This document shows, one piece after another, positions 62,601 through 64,000 of a stretch of DNA of 64,000 nt. The stretch comes from an uncultured Blautia sp. GTDB taxonomy: Bacteria > Bacillota > Clostridia > Lachnospirales > Lachnospiraceae. Numbering within the stretch: position 1 is the stretch's first letter; every line of letters begins with the position of its first letter. A program made the position numbers and the translations under genes. The stretch is taken from the NCBI RefSeq assembly GCF_934424005.1, contig NZ_CAKRXI010000014.1, positions 6,464 to 70,463 of the forward strand, in the 5' to 3' direction. The notes under the pieces are model-generated. The model saw only the letters and a list, made by a program, of their open reading frames with translations, had not been told where the DNA came from and made no database searches.

Positions 62601-64000
62601 TGTTAATGTTTCATCTTCAACTGCAGTTACAAGGTAGGAGATATGCTGTCCATCTTCATCCTCGGATGCCAGATTCTTCCATGTATAGCTCCACTCATTG
62701 TCTGCGTTCAGTTCTACCGGATCGCCAACGTTTTCTCCATCTGTTGTTGTCAGCTGAAGTGTTGTTTTTTCCGGACGTTTGTTATCACGGTTGTTGTCAT
62801 CATCCCATGTAGTTGTTACAGTGAGTGTTCTACTTGGAACTACAGAAACCTGTACTGGGTCAGATGTAATGTCGTTCCAGGTTGCAGCTACACCAACGGT
62901 GCCTTTTTTCACACCTGTAACTACACCCTTGTCTACAGTTGCAATACTTGTATTATAGCTCTGCCATGTGATTTCCGGATTCTCAACATACTGAGTACCG
63001 TCCCATGCCTTTGCTTCAATTGTTGCTGTATCACCCTGTACTACTCTCAGTTTATCTGCCGGAGTAAGTACCAGTCTTGCGTCAGATGTTACCTCTACAT
63101 CACAGGTTGCTGTAAGTGTTGAAGTATCAAACTGTACTGTGATGGTTGTTTTACCAGGAGCAACTGCGGTAAGTTTCAGGACACTTCCATTCTTTGGATC
63201 AGGTGCTGCTGTTACTACATTGGTATCTCCATCGATCATGTGAATTGTTGAGAAATCAGGATGCTTCTCATTAGCCCAGCTCCCCCACTCTTCACCGTTT
63301 TCTGTGATGTAGGTACCCTGGATTGTTGCCGTATTATTCTCACCCATTTTCATGGATACAGAAGATTTGTTCAGATACAGACCTGCTGCACCGGTAACCT
63401 TAACTGCAATACCCTGCCAAACACCACAAAGCTGTCCGGTTGTAAGCGGAATATAATATTTGTGGCTCAGATATGCATAACCCTGAGAAGGTGATTTTCC
63501 TTTAACACTTGCAGTTGAACCTGTGCCATCTACAATTTCAAGGTAATTTGCACTGCTGTTAAACTCGCTACCTAAACTTCCATGACCAGCCTTATAAGCA
63601 CCAGTTTTCCATGTATTCGTATTATCATTGCCGTTGCTGTCAGCATGTTTCTCTCCAGCTGTTCCGGCAACATCTACTGTTGCACCAGTTGCGATTGCCT
63701 GATTCTTAACTACTGTTACTTTAACATCTTTTACTTTGGTTCCTTTGTAACTTACGCTTACTGTTGTTTCTGCTGTTTCTTCTCCATCAGGAAGATCTTT
63801 TGCAGTAATAACGCCAACAGAATCGACAGTTACTAAATCTTCATTTGCAGATGTCCACGTTACATCAGAAGAAGTATTGTATCCCGCTCCTGTAGATCCC
63901 GCGGAATATTCTCCCATATCCAAGAGCTGCCATACAATTTCCTGTGTGCTTTTCTGAGCTAATGTTACTTCGTTCTGTGCATCAGATAAATATAGACCAT
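59661..64000 (-). CDS. Giant secreted protein with BIG2, nine CnaB-like and FnIII domains; N-terminus off the window
   Basis: At least 1446 residues are visible; the frame stays open to the right edge, so the signal peptide lies outside. From the visible N-terminus: a BIG2-like module (TWTSANEDLVTVDSVGVITA), a jacalin/lectin-free region around GTWQG, two more Ig/BIG2 modules (IDGDTNVVTAAPDPKNGSVL; KGVVTGVKKGTVGVAAT), then nine repeats that start W-D/N-D-x-x-N-x-D-G-x-R-P and resemble Cna protein B-type domains, a further Ig module (SKTSYVYNGKNAKPKVTVYN) and an FnIII-like C-terminus. No anchor motif is visible. Likely an adhesin or surface-layer protein. Confidence 0.88.
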   Translation of the reverse strand, partial: GLYLSDAQNEVTLAQKSTQEIVWQLLDMGEYSAGSTGAGYNTSSDVTWTSANEDLVTVDSVGVITAKDLPDGEETAETTVSVSYKGTKVKDVKVTVVKNQAIATGATVDVAGTAGEKHADSNGNDNTNTWKTGAYKAGHGSLGSEFNSSANYLEIVDGTGSTASVKGKSPSQGYAYLSHKYYIPLTTGQLCGVWQGIAVKVTGAAGLYLNKSSVSMKMGENNTATIQGTYITENGEEWGSWANEKHPDFSTIHMIDGDTNVVTAAPDPKNGSVLKLTAVAPGKTTITVQFDTSTLTATCDVEVTSDARLVLTPADKLRVVQGDTATIEAKAWDGTQYVENPEITWQSYNTSIATVDKGVVTGVKKGTVGVAATWNDITSDPVQVSVVPSRTLTVTTTWDDDNNRDNKRPEKTTLQLTTTDGENVGDPVELNADNEWSYTWKNLASEDEDGQHISYLVTAVEDETLTANNYTAEVTRTSSDDNFVVTYKHEIEKTAVTANVTWDDADNQDGKRPKEVTLQLKADEEAVGDGITVKADSEGNWTKTWSNLPVNKEGAVGQAVEYTVEESGLPEGYTFTVSKDEETGAITVKNSYTPAVKDLTVSAKWDDAENQDGVRPASIDAVLYAGDAATDKMVTLKADENWTATISAMPVYKAGKAIAYTLKTTKDVEEYTSEANGTTLTFTHKAAVTSVTASVTWDDADDKDGIRPKSVSFQLKADGENVGDAIKVNAGSNWTKTWEDLPKYKAGKALTYTVEVSDISTEEDQYTVTTSGDAANGFVFKASHVPAAAEIAVSATWDDAENQDGVRPEKVEAELYADGKATGDKVTLNAENNWTASFGEKELKKDGKTIEYTVQVSEVENYTCDVTGSGAKGFSLKYTHKTAVVNVTVSTVWNDKENQDGNRPTSYSVQLMADGVKSGDKIILDTANGFSKTWTGLQKYRTGNVGEEIQYTVEVSGLAETYESVVSGTVADGFSVTNTYVPTSVKIPVSVTWDDAENQDGARIEAVEAELYANGEATGNKVTLNAENNWTTKFASVDVKKDGTRIKYEVKGTEADGYDVSVAGDILDEKGLVLTYKHIPAMVNVSARASWNDANNQDGIRPTDTLVQLYADGTALGDKAVIESNKEWTKTWSDLPKYKAGKEIAYSVIAYAVSGYTVKVTGSALEGYKAEYTHNVQKMNVTVQNAWNDLDNVVDSRPAQLVVEIYANGKTTGKRVTLTEANNWKATVSGLDRNAAGKRIQYTGKAVGTPAGYNISVSTDANGNIKLISNFTTYTKKLRLKLSKTSYVYNGKNAKPKVTVYNGRKKVSSKYYKVTYKNNKKVGYATVIVKGKGKFAKYAGKAAFTIKLKTLKKPSVKKGAKGTLNVSWKRDGQATKYVVQYSQSKKFKGKSTKTVTITNNKIGKTVLKGLTGKKNYYVRVRSCKAVNGREIWSSWSRRSSKVKVK
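60180..62835. repeat. Region coding nine CnaB-like repeats
   Basis: Each unit is about 95-100 residues, with a WDDAxNQDGxRP-type start and an acidic/Thr-rich end such as TVKNSYTPA. The units are diverged, not recent copies. Confidence 0.8.

Noticed and set aside
59661..64000. Starting the giant surface protein at the TTG near 63923
   Set aside because: The frame is open without a stop to the window edge and no ribosome site precedes 63923, so the gene is cut by the window and starts outside.

Overview
The window reads as a chromosomal segment of a Firmicutes anaerobe, most likely a Lachnospiraceae member (order Eubacteriales). The evidence is consensus sigma-A promoters, strong AGGAGG ribosome sites with frequent TTG starts, SigH in a cysS-mrnC-rlmB-sigH neighbourhood, a stand-alone Spo0A DNA-binding domain, GlnRS with a VTGKR signature loop, a PyrD/PyrK type dihydroorotate dehydrogenase, and large secreted Ig-like, FnIII and CnaB-like proteins. 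The genus is not certain. No insertion sequence, prophage, CRISPR array or rRNA was seen. Most genes lie on the minus strand.

Layout: 1-3.1 kb is the purE-purM-purN-purD operon (purD runs off the left edge) behind a consensus promoter. 3.1-7.5 kb is pyrE followed by small membrane proteins, an HD phosphohydrolase and an M29 aminopeptidase. 7.6-11.7 kb holds a MATE exporter and pyrF-pyrK-pyrD. 11.8-16.9 kb holds a cold-shock gene with a structured leader, a DegV protein, a receiver-less Spo0A-like regulator and htpG under a perfect CIRCE operator. 16.9-22.8 kb holds a large wall-anchored-type surface protein, two HAD phosphatases, Maf and tRNA-Thr(GGT). 22.9-29.5 kb holds glnS, sigH, rlmB, mrnC, cysS, ispF and a truncated glycerol-1-phosphate-dehydrogenase-like gene.

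29.6-40.4 kb holds a secreted beta-lactamase-like serine hydrolase, a nuclease-XPD helicase fusion, a Crh-like HPr paralogue, aspartate kinase, a DUF2325 gene with two operator-like boxes, TrmO, a patatin lipase and larB-larC. 40.5-51.8 kb holds a DAACS symporter, a secreted Ig/FnIII protein, an aldose-1-epimerase-like protein, an MMPL exporter with a secreted heptad-repeat partner and a divergent TetR regulator, an FAD dehydrogenase with a long structured leader, and TspO. 51.9-57.9 kb holds a glycine/alanine symporter behind a tandem glycine riboswitch, two adjacent isopropylmalate-dehydratase-type enzyme pairs, and a GNAT acetyltransferase. 58-64 kb holds two surface proteins: a PNPSEA-repeat protein and a giant CnaB-like/BIG2 protein that runs off the right edge.

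Most of the window is housekeeping biosynthesis. The parts most worth a second look are regulatory or divergent: the paired hydro-lyases with different substrate loops, the leader of the FAD dehydrogenase, the csp leader hairpin, the DUF2325 operators, the Crh-like protein, the catalytically stripped dehydrogenase fragment, the receiver-less Spo0A, and the MMPL/heptad-repeat export unit.
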